DNA from: Fodinibius salipaludis | GTDB taxonomy: Bacteria > Bacteroidota > Rhodothermia > Balneolales > Balneolaceae | NCBI RefSeq assembly: GCF_002287075.1 | Contig: NZ_NSKE01000007.1 | Span: 186,001-250,000, forward strand | Direction: 5' to 3' | DNA length: 64,000 bases | Shown here: positions 1 to 8,886 of the stretch, piece by piece | Position numbering within the stretch: the stretch's first letter is position 1 | Layout of the letters: each line of letters opens with the position of its first letter | Translations under genes and position numbers: made by a program | The notes under the pieces: model-generated | What the model was told of the DNA's origin: nothing | Database searches by the model: none | What the model saw: the letters and a program-made list of their open reading frames with translations, nothing else

Positions 1-70
1 CTGCATTCTGCTCACACCCCAACAGGATGAACAAAATTGTCAATCCGAATAAAACTGCTACTTTTTTCAT
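1..70 (-). CDS. Lipoprotein N-terminus (partial)
   Basis: Only the first 23 codons are in the window; the gene continues past the left edge. The ATG is the complement of 68-70. The peptide begins MKKVAVLFGLTILF and has a lipobox-like LLGC at residues 17-20, so it should be exported and lipid-anchored at a cysteine. An AGGGGA-like ribosome site lies just upstream on the minus strand. It starts 43 bp after the stop of the OPT transporter gene on the same strand, so the two may be co-transcribed. The function of the mature protein cannot be judged from this fragment. Confidence 0.6.
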   Translation of the reverse strand, partial: MKKVAVLFGLTILFILLGCEQNA

Positions 71-113
71 ACCTGTATCCCCTTTTGTTTTGATTAAGAA
101 ATAATCATTGTTT

Positions 114-2162
114 TTACTTTCTTACCGCAACTTTATACAGCCAAATGATAAAGAATACACCGGCCAGTGCTCCGAGCCAATCGGCATAGGGAGCAAATGA
201 TTCCGGAACTAATCGGAGAGCATCTGTACTTTCCTGGATGGCAAACGGAATGGCTAACACTATACCAATCAAGGCTTCACCAGTAATAAGACCCGATGAA
301 AATAGAAGTCCCTTGCGTTCGGCATTCGTTTTTGCTTCTTCAGGATCGGCCCCTTCATTTTTTGCACGATTTACAACTTTTCGTCCCACATACCATGCAA
401 GTACTCCTCCAATAAAAATTGGTACCGTTAATTCCAGAGGCAGATAGATGCCTACTGCTACTGCCAGCACCGGAGTGCGAAATTCGAAATCTTTAGCCTC
501 TAATACTTTATCCAAAATGATAATAGCTACGGCAATCACTGCACCGATCCAGATCATGTTCCACTCCAGGTTACGGGCAAATACGCCTTCGGCCACCGAC
601 TGCATCAGCGTTGCCTGCGGAGCACTCAACATTTCGGACGAACTCATTCCCTCCCGCGGTAGCACGCCACCCAATCCGTAAGCATTAAATAGCAAACTTA
701 GAATGGGAGCAATAACCAGCGCGGCCGAAACGACTCCTACAATCTGCATAATTTGCTGCTTGTAGGGCGTTGCTCCCACCAGCTGACCTGCTTTTAAATC
801 TTGCATATTATCACCGGCAATAGCCGCTGCACAGGCAACCATCGCTCCCACTACAATGGCTGCAGCTGCCGCCGCCTGGGCGCGTTCGGTATCAACAGAA
901 AAGTCGATCTGCGTCCCCAGCAGTGCTAATAAAATCAGGGAAGTTGCTAATATCGTTGCAATTGTTACTCCTGATATGGGATTATTGGAGGATCCCACAA
1001 GACCGGCCATATATCCGGCTACTGAGGCAAACAGAAAACCGGCCACCAGAGAAAATACAGCTCCAATACTCATTGTTGTCCAATAGAGTCCACTGCTCAC
1101 CGGCAGGTGAGCCATATCAATAACCTGCGTAAAAACAATAAAAATCGGAATACCTAAACCCAATATTCCCCATAAGACATAATTGATAGGCATATCCCGT
1201 TCGGTACGCGGGATGTCTGCACTATTGCCCGATCGTGCTTTCTGAACTGCTTCCCAAGACGAAACGATACCATCCTTAAGCGGCTTGGCCAATGATATCA
1301 GTGCCCATATGCCACCGACAACCATGGCTCCAACCCCCATGTAGCGAATTTTCTGACTCCACACTTCAAGAGCTGCATCATAGCCGCTCATATTTCCGAC
1401 CACTTGAGACAATTCAGCCGGATCGGTAAAAGCCATATACAACGGAATGCCAAACAGCCACGAAATAAGGCCACCGGCAAACACAAGTACTGCAATATTT
1501 AATCCTACTATATAACCGACCCCAAGCAGGGCAACCGACAACTCTGTTCCCATTCCAAAAATGGATCTGCCTGTTGTGACAGAACCGCTTACCGATCCCG
1601 AAAAAATCTTTAACCCCGTTTGCCCTAATTTATACAGAGCAGCAGCAATACCGGCCAGACCAATATATTTGATACCCTTTCCACCTTCGGTTCCGGCTTT
1701 TAGTACCTCACCGGTAGCAACTCCTTCCGGAAATTTTAGCTTTTTTTCTATGATTAATGCGCGGCGTAACGGAATGGTAAACAGCACTCCGAGCACCCCG
1801 CCAAACATCGCAATAGCCATGGTATCGAGGAAAGGGAAGTCTGACCAATAACGGAGTAAAATCAAAGCGGGAAGCGTAAAGATAACCCCTGCGGCCAACG
1901 ATTCTCCCGCCGAAGCGGCGGTCTGAACAATATTATTTTCCAGTATATTTGACTCCTTAAAAAGTCGCAATACCGCCATCGAAATTACGGCCGCCGGAAT
2001 AGAGGCGGAGACAGTCATCCCTACTTTTAATCCCAGATAGGCATTGGCCCCGGCTAAAATGGCCGACAATAAAATTCCCAGAATTACAGCTTTAAATGTT
2101 ATTTGCGGATAATCGTCCTCCGCTCGAACATACGGCACAAATTGCTTGGTTTCGTCACTCAA
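114..2162 (-). CDS. OPT family oligopeptide transporter
   Basis: A 682-residue polytopic membrane protein with many hydrophobic segments throughout and a short acidic cytoplasmic N-terminus. The N-terminal pattern GANAYLGLKVGMTVSASIP, followed by EN-N-QTAASAGES-AAG, is typical of the OPT superfamily, and the length fits its bacterial members. Members import oligopeptides or metal chelates at the inner membrane, driven by protons; the substrate here cannot be told from sequence. The ATG at 2162 opens directly into the family N-terminus. A 156-bp divergent promoter region separates it from the OsmC gene, and a lipoprotein gene follows on the same strand. Confidence 0.92.
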   Translation of the reverse strand: MSDETKQFVPYVRAEDDYPQITFKAVILGILLSAILAGANAYLGLKVGMTVSASIPAAVISMAVLRLFKESNILENNIVQTAASAGESLAAGVIFTLPALILLRYWSDFPFLDTMAIAMFGGVLGVLFTIPLRRALIIEKKLKFPEGVATGEVLKAGTEGGKGIKYIGLAGIAAALYKLGQTGLKIFSGSVSGSVTTGRSIFGMGTELSVALLGVGYIVGLNIAVLVFAGGLISWLFGIPLYMAFTDPAELSQVVGNMSGYDAALEVWSQKIRYMGVGAMVVGGIWALISLAKPLKDGIVSSWEAVQKARSGNSADIPRTERDMPINYVLWGILGLGIPIFIVFTQVIDMAHLPVSSGLYWTTMSIGAVFSLVAGFLFASVAGYMAGLVGSSNNPISGVTIATILATSLILLALLGTQIDFSVDTERAQAAAAAAIVVGAMVACAAAIAGDNMQDLKAGQLVGATPYKQQIMQIVGVVSAALVIAPILSLLFNAYGLGGVLPREGMSSSEMLSAPQATLMQSVAEGVFARNLEWNMIWIGAVIAVAIIILDKVLEAKDFEFRTPVLAVAVGIYLPLELTVPIFIGGVLAWYVGRKVVNRAKNEGADPEEAKTNAERKGLLFSSGLITGEALIGIVLAIPFAIQESTDALRLVPESFAPYADWLGALAGVFFIIWLYKVAVRK

Positions 2163-2318
2163 AATATTCCCCGTTGCTTTAGATTGATTCGCTTCAAATT
2201 AAAAGAACTAAAGAAGAAAGCAAGTCGCAGATTATCATCTTAAATTGTATCCCATGCTTTGTTAACTAACGGTGTTTTTGTACTTTTAGCAGCAAATTTT
2301 AGGTAAAAAAGACTTTTT

Positions 2319-2735
2319 ATGAAAATCACTATCGACCATCTTGATGACCTGCACATGGAAGCCCAAAATGATGAGGGAGGGCTTATTAGAATGGACGGCA
2401 CCACCGAAATTGGCGGACTTGAAGGCGGATTTAGTCCCATGCAGCTTCTGCTGGCAGGTGTTGGCGGATGCAGTGCCATCGATATTATTGGTATCCTTAA
2501 AAAGCAGAAGCAAGATTTGCAAGATCTAAAAGTAGAAGTTGACGGAGACCGCCAAAGCAAAGGCACCTATTCGGAGTTCACTACCATCCACATCAATTAT
2601 ATTTTTACAGGCGATTTAGATGAAAAGAAGGTAGAACGTGCTATCAACCTTTCGCTCGATAAATATTGCTCGGTAACAAAAACGCTGGAAAAAACCTCCA
2701 AAATCACCCACAGTTACGAAATAAAATCCAACTGA
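2319..2735 (+). CDS. OsmC family protein
   Basis: A 138-residue protein of the OsmC/Ohr fold. Both expected conserved cysteines are visible: one in the GVGGCSAIDI helix near residue 52 and one in LDKYCSVTKTL near residue 114. These proteins reduce organic hydroperoxides with a cysteine pair, or are less characterised relatives (YhfA-like); I cannot choose between the peroxidase and non-peroxidase branches. The stop lies 4 bp before the GTG start of the following PLP enzyme, so the two genes are probably one transcript linking sulfur metabolism and thiol redox. Its promoter must lie in the gap shared with the divergent OPT gene. Confidence 0.88.
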   Translation: MKITIDHLDDLHMEAQNDEGGLIRMDGTTEIGGLEGGFSPMQLLLAGVGGCSAIDIIGILKKQKQDLQDLKVEVDGDRQSKGTYSEFTTIHINYIFTGDLDEKKVERAINLSLDKYCSVTKTLEKTSKITHSYEIKSN

Positions 2736-2739
2736 TATT

Positions 2740-3909
2740 GTGAGTAACAAAAAGTCAGAAACGAAAGCCATACGCACGCAAACAAAACGCACGGAAGAAC
2801 ACGAACACTCCACTCCATTGTTTATGACCTCGAGTTTTGTGTTCGACTCGGCCGAACACGCACGCGCCCTTTTTGCCAAAGAAGTAGAAGGGAATGTGTA
2901 CAGCCGCTATTCTAATCCAAATACCAACGAGTTTGAAGAAAAAATGTGTCGGCTTGAAGGGGCTGATGCGGGCATTGCCACCGCTTCGGGGATGTCTGCT
3001 ATATTCTCAAGTTTGGCGGGGCTGCTGGAGCAAGGCGATCATATTTTGGCTTGTCGCTCGCTTTTTGGATCATCCCATCAGATTCTAAATAACATCTTAC
3101 CCAAGTGGGGTATTGATTATTCTTATGGGGATATTGACAAGCCGGAACAATGGGAATCCCTTATTAAGGATAAAACTAAAGTATTATTTTTGGAGACGCC
3201 CTCGAACCCGGGACTCGATCTCATCGACCTCGAATGGGCCGGAGAACTCGCTGATTCTCACAATTTAATTATGATTGTGGATAATTGTTTTGCCACTCCA
3301 TACCTCCAGAAGCCTATGGAATACGGCGCAGATATTGTGTTGCATTCGGCTACGAAATTTATCGACGGACAGGGACGCGGCATTGGCGGCGTGATCGTTG
3401 GCAAAGAAAACTATATCGATGAAATCAGTACTTTCACGCGTCACTCGGGACCCGCAATGTCTCCTTTTAATGCGTGGATGTTCTCTAAAAGCCTGGAAAC
3501 CCTTCCGGCACGCATGGATCGTCATTGCCAAAATGCACTATCCTTAGCCCAATTCTTAGAAGAACAACAAAATACAGCATGGGTTAAATATCCATTTCTT
3601 AAAAGTCATCCGCAGTACGAGCTGGCAAAAAAACAGATGCGTCAAGGCGGTGGAGTAGTTGCTTTTAATATCACTGGCGGATACGAAGCGGCTACCGAAT
3701 TCCTTGATAAATTGGAAATGTTATCACTGTCGGCCAATCTGGGAGATTCCCGGACCATTGCCACGCATCCAGCCTCTACCACTCATTCAAAATTAACCAA
3801 AGAAGAACGAGAAACTGTAAACATTACGCCGGGTATGATACGAATCGCCGTGGGTCTTGAAGCCATTGAAGATATTCAAGCCGATATTGAACAAGCTTTA
3901 AATGGATAA
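2740..3909 (+). CDS. metZ: O-succinylhomoserine sulfhydrylase / Cys-Met metabolism PLP enzyme
   Basis: A 389-residue PLP enzyme of the Cys/Met metabolism family (fold type I, aspartate aminotransferase-like). Visible features are the N-terminal EHSTPLFMTSSF substrate-loop region, the YSRYSNPN segment, the ASGMSAI cofactor-binding stretch, the D in VDNCFATP and the Schiff-base lysine in HSATKFIDG. The GRGIGGVIVG sequence after the lysine resembles MetZ more than cystathionine gamma-synthase, suggesting direct sulfhydrylation of O-succinyl- or O-acetylhomoserine to homocysteine. The start must be the GTG at 2740: the first ATG (residue 29) would remove conserved residues. It follows the OsmC gene by 4 bp. 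Confidence 0.87.
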   Translation: MSNKKSETKAIRTQTKRTEEHEHSTPLFMTSSFVFDSAEHARALFAKEVEGNVYSRYSNPNTNEFEEKMCRLEGADAGIATASGMSAIFSSLAGLLEQGDHILACRSLFGSSHQILNNILPKWGIDYSYGDIDKPEQWESLIKDKTKVLFLETPSNPGLDLIDLEWAGELADSHNLIMIVDNCFATPYLQKPMEYGADIVLHSATKFIDGQGRGIGGVIVGKENYIDEISTFTRHSGPAMSPFNAWMFSKSLETLPARMDRHCQNALSLAQFLEEQQNTAWVKYPFLKSHPQYELAKKQMRQGGGVVAFNITGGYEAATEFLDKLEMLSLSANLGDSRTIATHPASTTHSKLTKEERETVNITPGMIRIAVGLEAIEDIQADIEQALNG

Positions 3910-3954
3910 AATTGTAGGTGTAACCAAAATATTTATGTAAATAGTTTACGGTTT

Positions 3955-4404
3955 CTATGCGTTTTCCACCAATTCTAAAGAAGCAGAGTTAACGCAATAT
4001 CGTAATCCTGTGGGCCCAGGACCATCCGGAAAGACGTGACCAAGATGGGCATCACAGACATTACATAACACCTCAATACGCTGCATACCGTGGCTATAGT
4101 CTTCCTCGTATTTCACTACATTATTTTTTACCGGCTCTCCAAAACTGGGCCATCCGGATCCTGATTCAAACTTCTCGGTAGAATCAAATAATTCTGTTCC
4201 ACAACAGACGCAAGCATACAAACCCGGTTTGTGACTTTCACAATATTCACCCGTTCCCGGTCGCTCCGTCCCATGTTTTCGCGTCACATAAAACTGTTCG
4301 TCAGTGAGCTGTTTCTTCCACTCTTTGTCAGACTTTTCAATTCTTTTCGGTGGTTCAGGATTCTCTTTTCCCGCATATTCATTTACCTGTTTCCAATCAA
4401 TCAT
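3955..4404 (-). CDS. msrB: Peptide-methionine (R)-S-oxide reductase MsrB
   Basis: A 149-residue SelR-domain protein that reduces methionine-R-sulfoxide in proteins. Both zinc-binding pairs are present (CVCC and CNVC), together with the GWPSF motif, [10 protein letters not shown] and the catalytic cysteine in [10 protein letters not shown] near the C-terminus. No signal peptide is seen, so it should be cytoplasmic. It lies downstream of gap on the same strand, but two hairpins with T-tracts separate them, so it probably has its own promoter or is read at a low level from gap. It converges with metZ. Confidence 0.95.
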   Translation of the reverse strand: MIDWKQVNEYAGKENPEPPKRIEKSDKEWKKQLTDEQFYVTRKHGTERPGTGEYCESHKPGLYACVCCGTELFDSTEKFESGSGWPSFGEPVKNNVVKYEEDYSHGMQRIEVLCNVCDAHLGHVFPDGPGPTGLRYCVNSASLELVENA

Positions 4405-4433
4405 AGGCTTCCTCTTATTCCATTAAAAAGAAA

Positions 4434-4458
4434 AAGGCCAGAGATTTAATCTGACCTT
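4434..4458 (-). terminator. Hairpin with T-tract between gap and msrB
   Basis: Read on the minus strand, AAGGTCAGA pairs with TCTGGCCTT (one G-U wobble) around a 7-nt loop and is followed by TTTTTCTTTTT. This is a good intrinsic terminator shape. It lies about 30 bp before the msrB start and after another hairpin at 4515-4541, so it could be a backup terminator or an attenuator for msrB. Confidence 0.6.
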
Positions 4459-4514
4459 GGTTATTGGGACAATTTCCAAGAATCGCCCCCTATTTCTTAA
4501 ATTAAAAAAATACC

Positions 4515-4541
4515 GATGGAATCATATAAAATGATTCCATC
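4515..4541 (-). terminator. Rho-independent terminator of gap
   Basis: Perfect 11-bp arms (GATGGAATCAT / ATGATTCCATC) around a 5-nt loop, followed on the minus strand by TATTTTTTTAAT. It begins 14 bp after the gap stop codon, which is the expected place for the terminator of that gene. Confidence 0.85.
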
Positions 4542-4554
4542 AGCAAAAATAACG

Positions 4555-5559
4555 TTATGCGATTTTCTTGATTAAATCGGCGGTACGAGCAGAATATCCT
4601 GCTTCGTTATCGTACCAAGCAAGAATTTTAACAAGGTTACCATTTGCTTTGGTAAAGCCGCTATCATAAATACAGGAGTGAGGATCGCCTAAAATGTCGG
4701 TCGAGACCAACTCTTCTTCTGAGTAGCCCAATACCCCTTTCATAACACCATTGGCAGCATCCTTGAACGCCTGATCAACCTCTTCCACCGTAACATCTTT
4801 ACTAAGTGTAGCAGTCAGATCAGTAAGTGATCCATCTGGTACCGGAACGCGAATAGCACTTCCGTCCAGTTTTCCTTCCATTTCCGGTAATACAAGCTCA
4901 ACCGCTTGTGCAGCTCCCGTAGTGGTTGGAACCAGGTTTTGAGCTGCCGTACGTCCACGACGAGGATCCTTATGCGGACCATCCAGAATATTTTGGCTGC
5001 CTGTATAAGCGTGGGTCGTCGTCATAAATCCTTTTTCAAGACCAAAAGCGTCATTCAACACTTTCACCATGGGAGCCAGACAGTTGGTCGTACAACTTGC
5101 GTTGGAATAGATCTGTGCACTGTCATCAATTATTTCTTCATTAACGCCCAACACAACAGTTTTTACATCACCGTCTCCTTTAGCGGGAGCTGAGATAATC
5201 ACCTTTTCAGCACCGGCTTCGAGGTGTTTGGAAGCAGCTTCCTTTGTTCGAAATAAACCGGTTGATTCAACAATAATATCAGCTCCGCGTTCACCCCATT
5301 TTAAATCTGCAGGATCTTTTTCGGATGAAATTCCAATTTCCATTCCATCAATCGTAATACTGTTATCAGTATAACTTACATCACCCTGATAAGTACCGTG
5401 TACCGAATCACGTTTAAAGAGGTAGGCAAGCGTCTCCGCATCCATTAAATCATTTACGCCAACAATATTAATGTCGTCTTTGTGATACGCCATAATAGAT
5501 CGGGTAACCAATCTTCCAATGCGTCCAAAACCATTAATTCCAATATTAATTTTACTCAT
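4555..5559 (-). CDS. gap: Type I glyceraldehyde-3-phosphate dehydrogenase
   Basis: A 334-residue GAPDH that oxidises glyceraldehyde-3-phosphate to 1,3-bisphosphoglycerate in the cytoplasm. The N-terminal NAD-binding signature INGFGRIGRL, the catalytic cysteine in SNASCTTNCLAP (near residue 155), the HAYTGSQ segment and the C-terminal WYDNEAGYS are all intact, and the length is normal. The ATG at 5559 is preceded by an AAAGG-like ribosome site. The gene has its own terminator at 4515-4541 and appears monocistronic. Confidence 0.97.
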   Translation of the reverse strand: MSKINIGINGFGRIGRLVTRSIMAYHKDDINIVGVNDLMDAETLAYLFKRDSVHGTYQGDVSYTDNSITIDGMEIGISSEKDPADLKWGERGADIIVESTGLFRTKEAASKHLEAGAEKVIISAPAKGDGDVKTVVLGVNEEIIDDSAQIYSNASCTTNCLAPMVKVLNDAFGLEKGFMTTTHAYTGSQNILDGPHKDPRRGRTAAQNLVPTTTGAAQAVELVLPEMEGKLDGSAIRVPVPDGSLTDLTATLSKDVTVEEVDQAFKDAANGVMKGVLGYSEEELVSTDILGDPHSCIYDSGFTKANGNLVKILAWYDNEAGYSARTADLIKKIA

Positions 5560-5683
5560 AAATTGTAACCTTTTTAGTTACTTCGTTAAAGTTCTCACGA
5601 TATAAAACCGCGTGTTATTTTCTTTCAGCTAAAAATAAGAGTTCAAACGCTCTTTTGTAAACAATTCCTGAATTAATTTGCCG

Positions 5684-6370
5684 CTAATCTTCATCCAAAT
5701 CAATATCTTCCGGGATTTCTTCTTCATCAATCAGATCATCAAAATCATCCGTATCCAGAACATCATCCTCTTCATCATCCAAATCAGATTGTTCTTTCCG
5801 AACAGCATCAGCCTTTGCCCCGGCTCGCCGTAATTGACTCGCAATTCCAGCATTATCGTTATCCAGAGCAAGTGACAAGGCGGAATGACCATCTTTATCT
5901 TTTACTTTTATCTTTGCCTTGTTTGCCAACAAATAACTGACAATATCAGAATGACCTTCTCTGGCAGCAAGCATTAAGGGAGTTACCCCCCATCTCTGCT
6001 CCGCATTGACATTAGCACCATTTTCAACCAACACTTTAACGACCTCTAACTCTCCTTCCCGAGAAGCGGCAATCAGAGCTACATCGTTGGCCTTCGCACC
6101 GTGGTCGAGCAGCTTCCGGATAATATTAACATGTCCATTTTCGGCCGCCCGGCTGATAGCGGTGCCTCCCATAGCCGTTGCAGCATTGGCATCAGCACCC
6201 TCATCCAACAGAAAGTCAACAACATCTTTGTGATTATTTTCAGCTGCCAGAATTAGAGCCGTCAACCCATTTTTAGCAGTCTCATTGATATCATGATCCT
6301 CCTCACTAAACTTTTTTAATTGAGGCAAATCTCCTTTTTTGGCAGCATCCAACAGTGGTGATAACTCCAT
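5684..6370 (-). CDS. Ankyrin repeat protein with acidic tail
   Basis: A 228-residue protein made of about five to six ankyrin repeats (residues 1-185), recognisable by repeated GLTALILAAENNH and GVTPLMLAAREGH type units with D-G-A-N/D turns. The last 40 residues are an almost wholly Asp/Glu tail. No signal peptide is seen, so it is probably a cytoplasmic protein-protein interaction module. The partner is unknown. It lies between gap and fmt on the same strand with gaps of about 100 bp on each side, so it may be transcribed alone. Confidence 0.85.
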   Translation of the reverse strand: MELSPLLDAAKKGDLPQLKKFSEEDHDINETAKNGLTALILAAENNHKDVVDFLLDEGADANAATAMGGTAISRAAENGHVNIIRKLLDHGAKANDVALIAASREGELEVVKVLVENGANVNAEQRWGVTPLMLAAREGHSDIVSYLLANKAKIKVKDKDGHSALSLALDNDNAGIASQLRRAGAKADAVRKEQSDLDDEEDDVLDTDDFDDLIDEEEIPEDIDLDED

Positions 6371-6462
6371 ATCAACAATTCGTTTTTTATAGGATATAAA
6401 TGAAAGTGATTATATGACAATTATCTGATTATTTGTCAATACAAATTTCCTTTTGGGATATT

Positions 6463-7377
6463 TTAATGAAGCATGCCATGACCAGTATAACCGTTCATAA
6501 AATCTTTCCCGCTCATTCTCTTTTTACCTTGCAGCTGCACTTTTTTCAATACAACAGCCCCGTCTTTACATCCCACAATAAGATCATCGTTATGCATTTG
6601 AAGGCGTCCCGGAGCCAAATCGTTGGAAAGTCCAACCTCTGACCGGTACATGTTAAATTTCAGATCATCGAGCATTGCCCAAGCTGTGGGAAACGGACTA
6701 AGACCACGTATTTTATTATGAACCCGTTCAGCTGTTTCACTAAAATCGATTTTACAATCCTCGGTAAATAATTTAGGGGCCGGGGTCGCTTTATCGTGAT
6801 CCTGTTGCTGCAGCTCATACGAGTCCTGTTCAATCTGATCGACGGCATCTATCAACAATTTACTGCCCATCTTTTTAAGACGCTTGTACAGATCACCGGT
6901 CGTTTCATTGGGACCAATATCTGTTTCCCGCTGCTCAATAATATTCCCGGTATCAACTTTTTCATCCAGAAAGAAAACCGTACACCCTGTCTTTTCTTCT
7001 CCATTCATAATAGCCCAATGGATAGGAGCAGCCCCCCGATACTTGGGGAGTAGCGAGGCATGAAGATTGATAGATCCTTTCTCAGGCAGGTCCAAAATCT
7101 CCGGCGGCAAAATTCGAAAGGCAACAACAACGAACAGGTCAGCATTCAATGCCTTGAGCTTATCATAAAAATCGGAATCATCAAGTTCCTCAACCCCAAT
7201 GACCGGTAAGTCTAATTCAAGCGCTTTCTTTTTAACAGCTGTCGGCGATGGTTTCGCACGTCGACCGCGCCGTTTATCAACATTACTTACAACCGATACA
7301 ATTTCATGATCAGACTGGTGCAGTTTCTCCAGGCTGGGAATGGCAAAATCCGGAGATCCCATGAATACAATACGCAT
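6463..7377 (-). CDS. fmt: Methionyl-tRNA formyltransferase
   Basis: A 304-residue enzyme that formylates initiator Met-tRNA with 10-formyl-THF. The catalytic core is intact: the MGSPDFAIPSL start, the NLHASLLPKYRGAAPI signature carrying the Asn-His pair, and the Asp in DEKVDTGNII. A C-terminal OB-like domain follows from about residue 205. It is 9 bp downstream of def on the same strand, the usual def-fmt pairing in which formylation and deformylation are expressed together. Confidence 0.96.
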   Translation of the reverse strand: MRIVFMGSPDFAIPSLEKLHQSDHEIVSVVSNVDKRRGRRAKPSPTAVKKKALELDLPVIGVEELDDSDFYDKLKALNADLFVVVAFRILPPEILDLPEKGSINLHASLLPKYRGAAPIHWAIMNGEEKTGCTVFFLDEKVDTGNIIEQRETDIGPNETTGDLYKRLKKMGSKLLIDAVDQIEQDSYELQQQDHDKATPAPKLFTEDCKIDFSETAERVHNKIRGLSPFPTAWAMLDDLKFNMYRSEVGLSNDLAPGRLQMHNDDLIVGCKDGAVVLKKVQLQGKKRMSGKDFMNGYTGHGMLH

Positions 7378-7386
7378 AAGAACCTC

Positions 7387-7956
7387 TTACTTGGTCTCTT
7401 GCTTTTTGGGAACGATAGGGTAATCTATTTCGGTACGTCCTTTGGCAATATCTTTGAGCTTAGAACTCAACAATTTGCGCTTAAACATAGACAGGTAATC
7501 CAAAAACAAAATGCCGTCGAGATGATCGGTTTCATGCTGTATCACTCTTGACAGCCAGCCGCCTATTTCCAACTCCTGCTCATTAAAATCCCGGTCCAGG
7601 TAATGTACTACAATTTTTTCGGGACGAGTTACTGATGCGTTAACGCCCGGAATACTCAGACAGCCTTCCTCCATGTCAACCTTTTCTTCACTTTCAAAGG
7701 TAATTTCGGGATTGATAAGTACCAAGGGACCATATTTACTCCCTCCCTCTTCTTCTGTCAGGGGACCGGCATCAGCTACAAAAATTCGAAGCAGCTCCCC
7801 TATTTGCGGGGCAGCAAGTCCGACTCCATCAGAATTATACATGGTGTCGAACATATCGTCGATAAGCTGCTGAATTTCGGGGGTTTTTTCTTTGACGGGT
7901 TCTGCTTCTTTGTGAAGCACCTCATCATCATATGTAACGATCGGTAATACGGACAT
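7387..7956 (-). CDS. def: Peptide deformylase
   Basis: A 189-residue metalloenzyme that removes the N-formyl group from new proteins. All three motifs are present: GVGLAAPQIG, EGCLSIPG (metal-ligand Cys) and QHETDHLDG (HExxH-type ligands and catalytic Glu). The start at 7956 lies inside the end of ruvX, so the two reading frames overlap by 29 bp, implying translational coupling in the HU-ruvX-def-fmt run. Confidence 0.96.
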   Translation of the reverse strand: MSVLPIVTYDDEVLHKEAEPVKEKTPEIQQLIDDMFDTMYNSDGVGLAAPQIGELLRIFVADAGPLTEEEGGSKYGPLVLINPEITFESEEKVDMEEGCLSIPGVNASVTRPEKIVVHYLDRDFNEQELEIGGWLSRVIQHETDHLDGILFLDYLSMFKRKLLSSKLKDIAKGRTEIDYPIVPKKQETK

Positions 7957-8383
7957 TATCTGCTTTTACAAGTTCAATATATTTCTGAAGGATTATAGCG
8001 GCAGCGGCTTGGTTAACGCGATCAGATTCACGGCGTTTCATTTTGGGAACTCCTGCTTCAACCATTGCCCGAACAGCCTCTTTCGTAGTATACCGCTCAT
8101 CAATTTTAGCGACTTCGATATCGGGAAATCTTGCCTCAAGTTTAGCCAGAAATTCCTCTACCATCTTGATGGCTCTCCCCTCTTCGCCTTCGGGAGTAAG
8201 GGGCCAGCCTACTACAATTTTCTCGACGTTTTCATTTTCTACCTGCTCTTCAAGCGCTTCAAAAACGTCGTCAACATAGTAGGTTCCGATAGGATTGGCT
8301 ACTGTTTTTAATAAGTCGGTACGGGCTAAACCAATCCATTTTGTTCCTACATCGATACCGATTATTCTTCCATATTCTGCCAC
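7928..8383 (-). CDS. ruvX: Holliday junction resolvase-like protein RuvX (YqgF)
   Basis: A 151-residue RNase H-fold protein. The conserved aspartate in IGIDVGTKWIGLA (motif 1), VVGWPL (motif 2) and DERYTTKEA (motif 3) identify it as YqgF/RuvX. The family is linked to pre-16S rRNA 5'-end maturation and proposed Holliday junction resolution. It starts 2 bp after the stop of the HU-like gene and overlaps def by 29 bp, so it sits in the middle of a tightly packed operon. Confidence 0.93.
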   Translation of the reverse strand: MAEYGRIIGIDVGTKWIGLARTDLLKTVANPIGTYYVDDVFEALEEQVENENVEKIVVGWPLTPEGEEGRAIKMVEEFLAKLEARFPDIEVAKIDERYTTKEAVRAMVEAGVPKMKRRESDRVNQAAAAIILQKYIELVKADNVRITDRYI

Positions 8384-8385
8384 GG

Positions 8386-8718
8386 CTAATCTTCCATTTC
8401 TTCTACTTCCTCTTCATCAAGAGGTTGCTTTAAAAATTCTTTTAACAATTTACTGGGTTTAAAATGAGTTTTGCGATGAGCCGGCACATAAATCTCTTCA
8501 TTTGTGCGCGGATTTCTTGCTTTCGGCTTCGCCTTGGTCTTCTTCACTTCAAAAACACCAAAATCGCGTAATTCAATCCGACATGTAGGATCTGCGTCCA
8601 TCATCGTTTCGCGCAATGCAACCAATACTGCATTTACCCATGGATCAGCCTGAACCATGGGTTCATCCATCTCCTCAGCAACACGTCTTATTATGTCTCT
8701 TTTTGTATAGGTTATCAT
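8386..8718 (-). CDS. HU/IHF family DNA-binding protein
   Basis: A 110-residue DNA-bending protein of the HU/IHF family: dimerisation helices in the first 45 residues, RIELRDFGVFEVKKT leading into the beta-arm, and RNPRTNEEIYVPAHRKTHFKPSK. The last 15 residues are an acidic extension (DEEEVEEMED) not present in short HU proteins. It is the first gene of the HU-ruvX-def-fmt run, separated from the upstream RelA/SpoT gene by 168 bp that probably hold the promoter. Confidence 0.92.
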   Translation of the reverse strand: MITYTKRDIIRRVAEEMDEPMVQADPWVNAVLVALRETMMDADPTCRIELRDFGVFEVKKTKAKPKARNPRTNEEIYVPAHRKTHFKPSKLLKEFLKQPLDEEEVEEMED

Positions 8719-8886
8719 AAATATAAATCTGTAAATGATCTTTTAACTCTGTATTTCAACACTATTCTTACAGTGTCCTGGGGTTGTAATAGTGAAAAGC
8801 CCTAACTTTTTATCTGGTTGATGATATTACTTTTATCCCAGAGATAAAAATAATCTTATTCGATAAGTAATAATGAAAACAACAAC

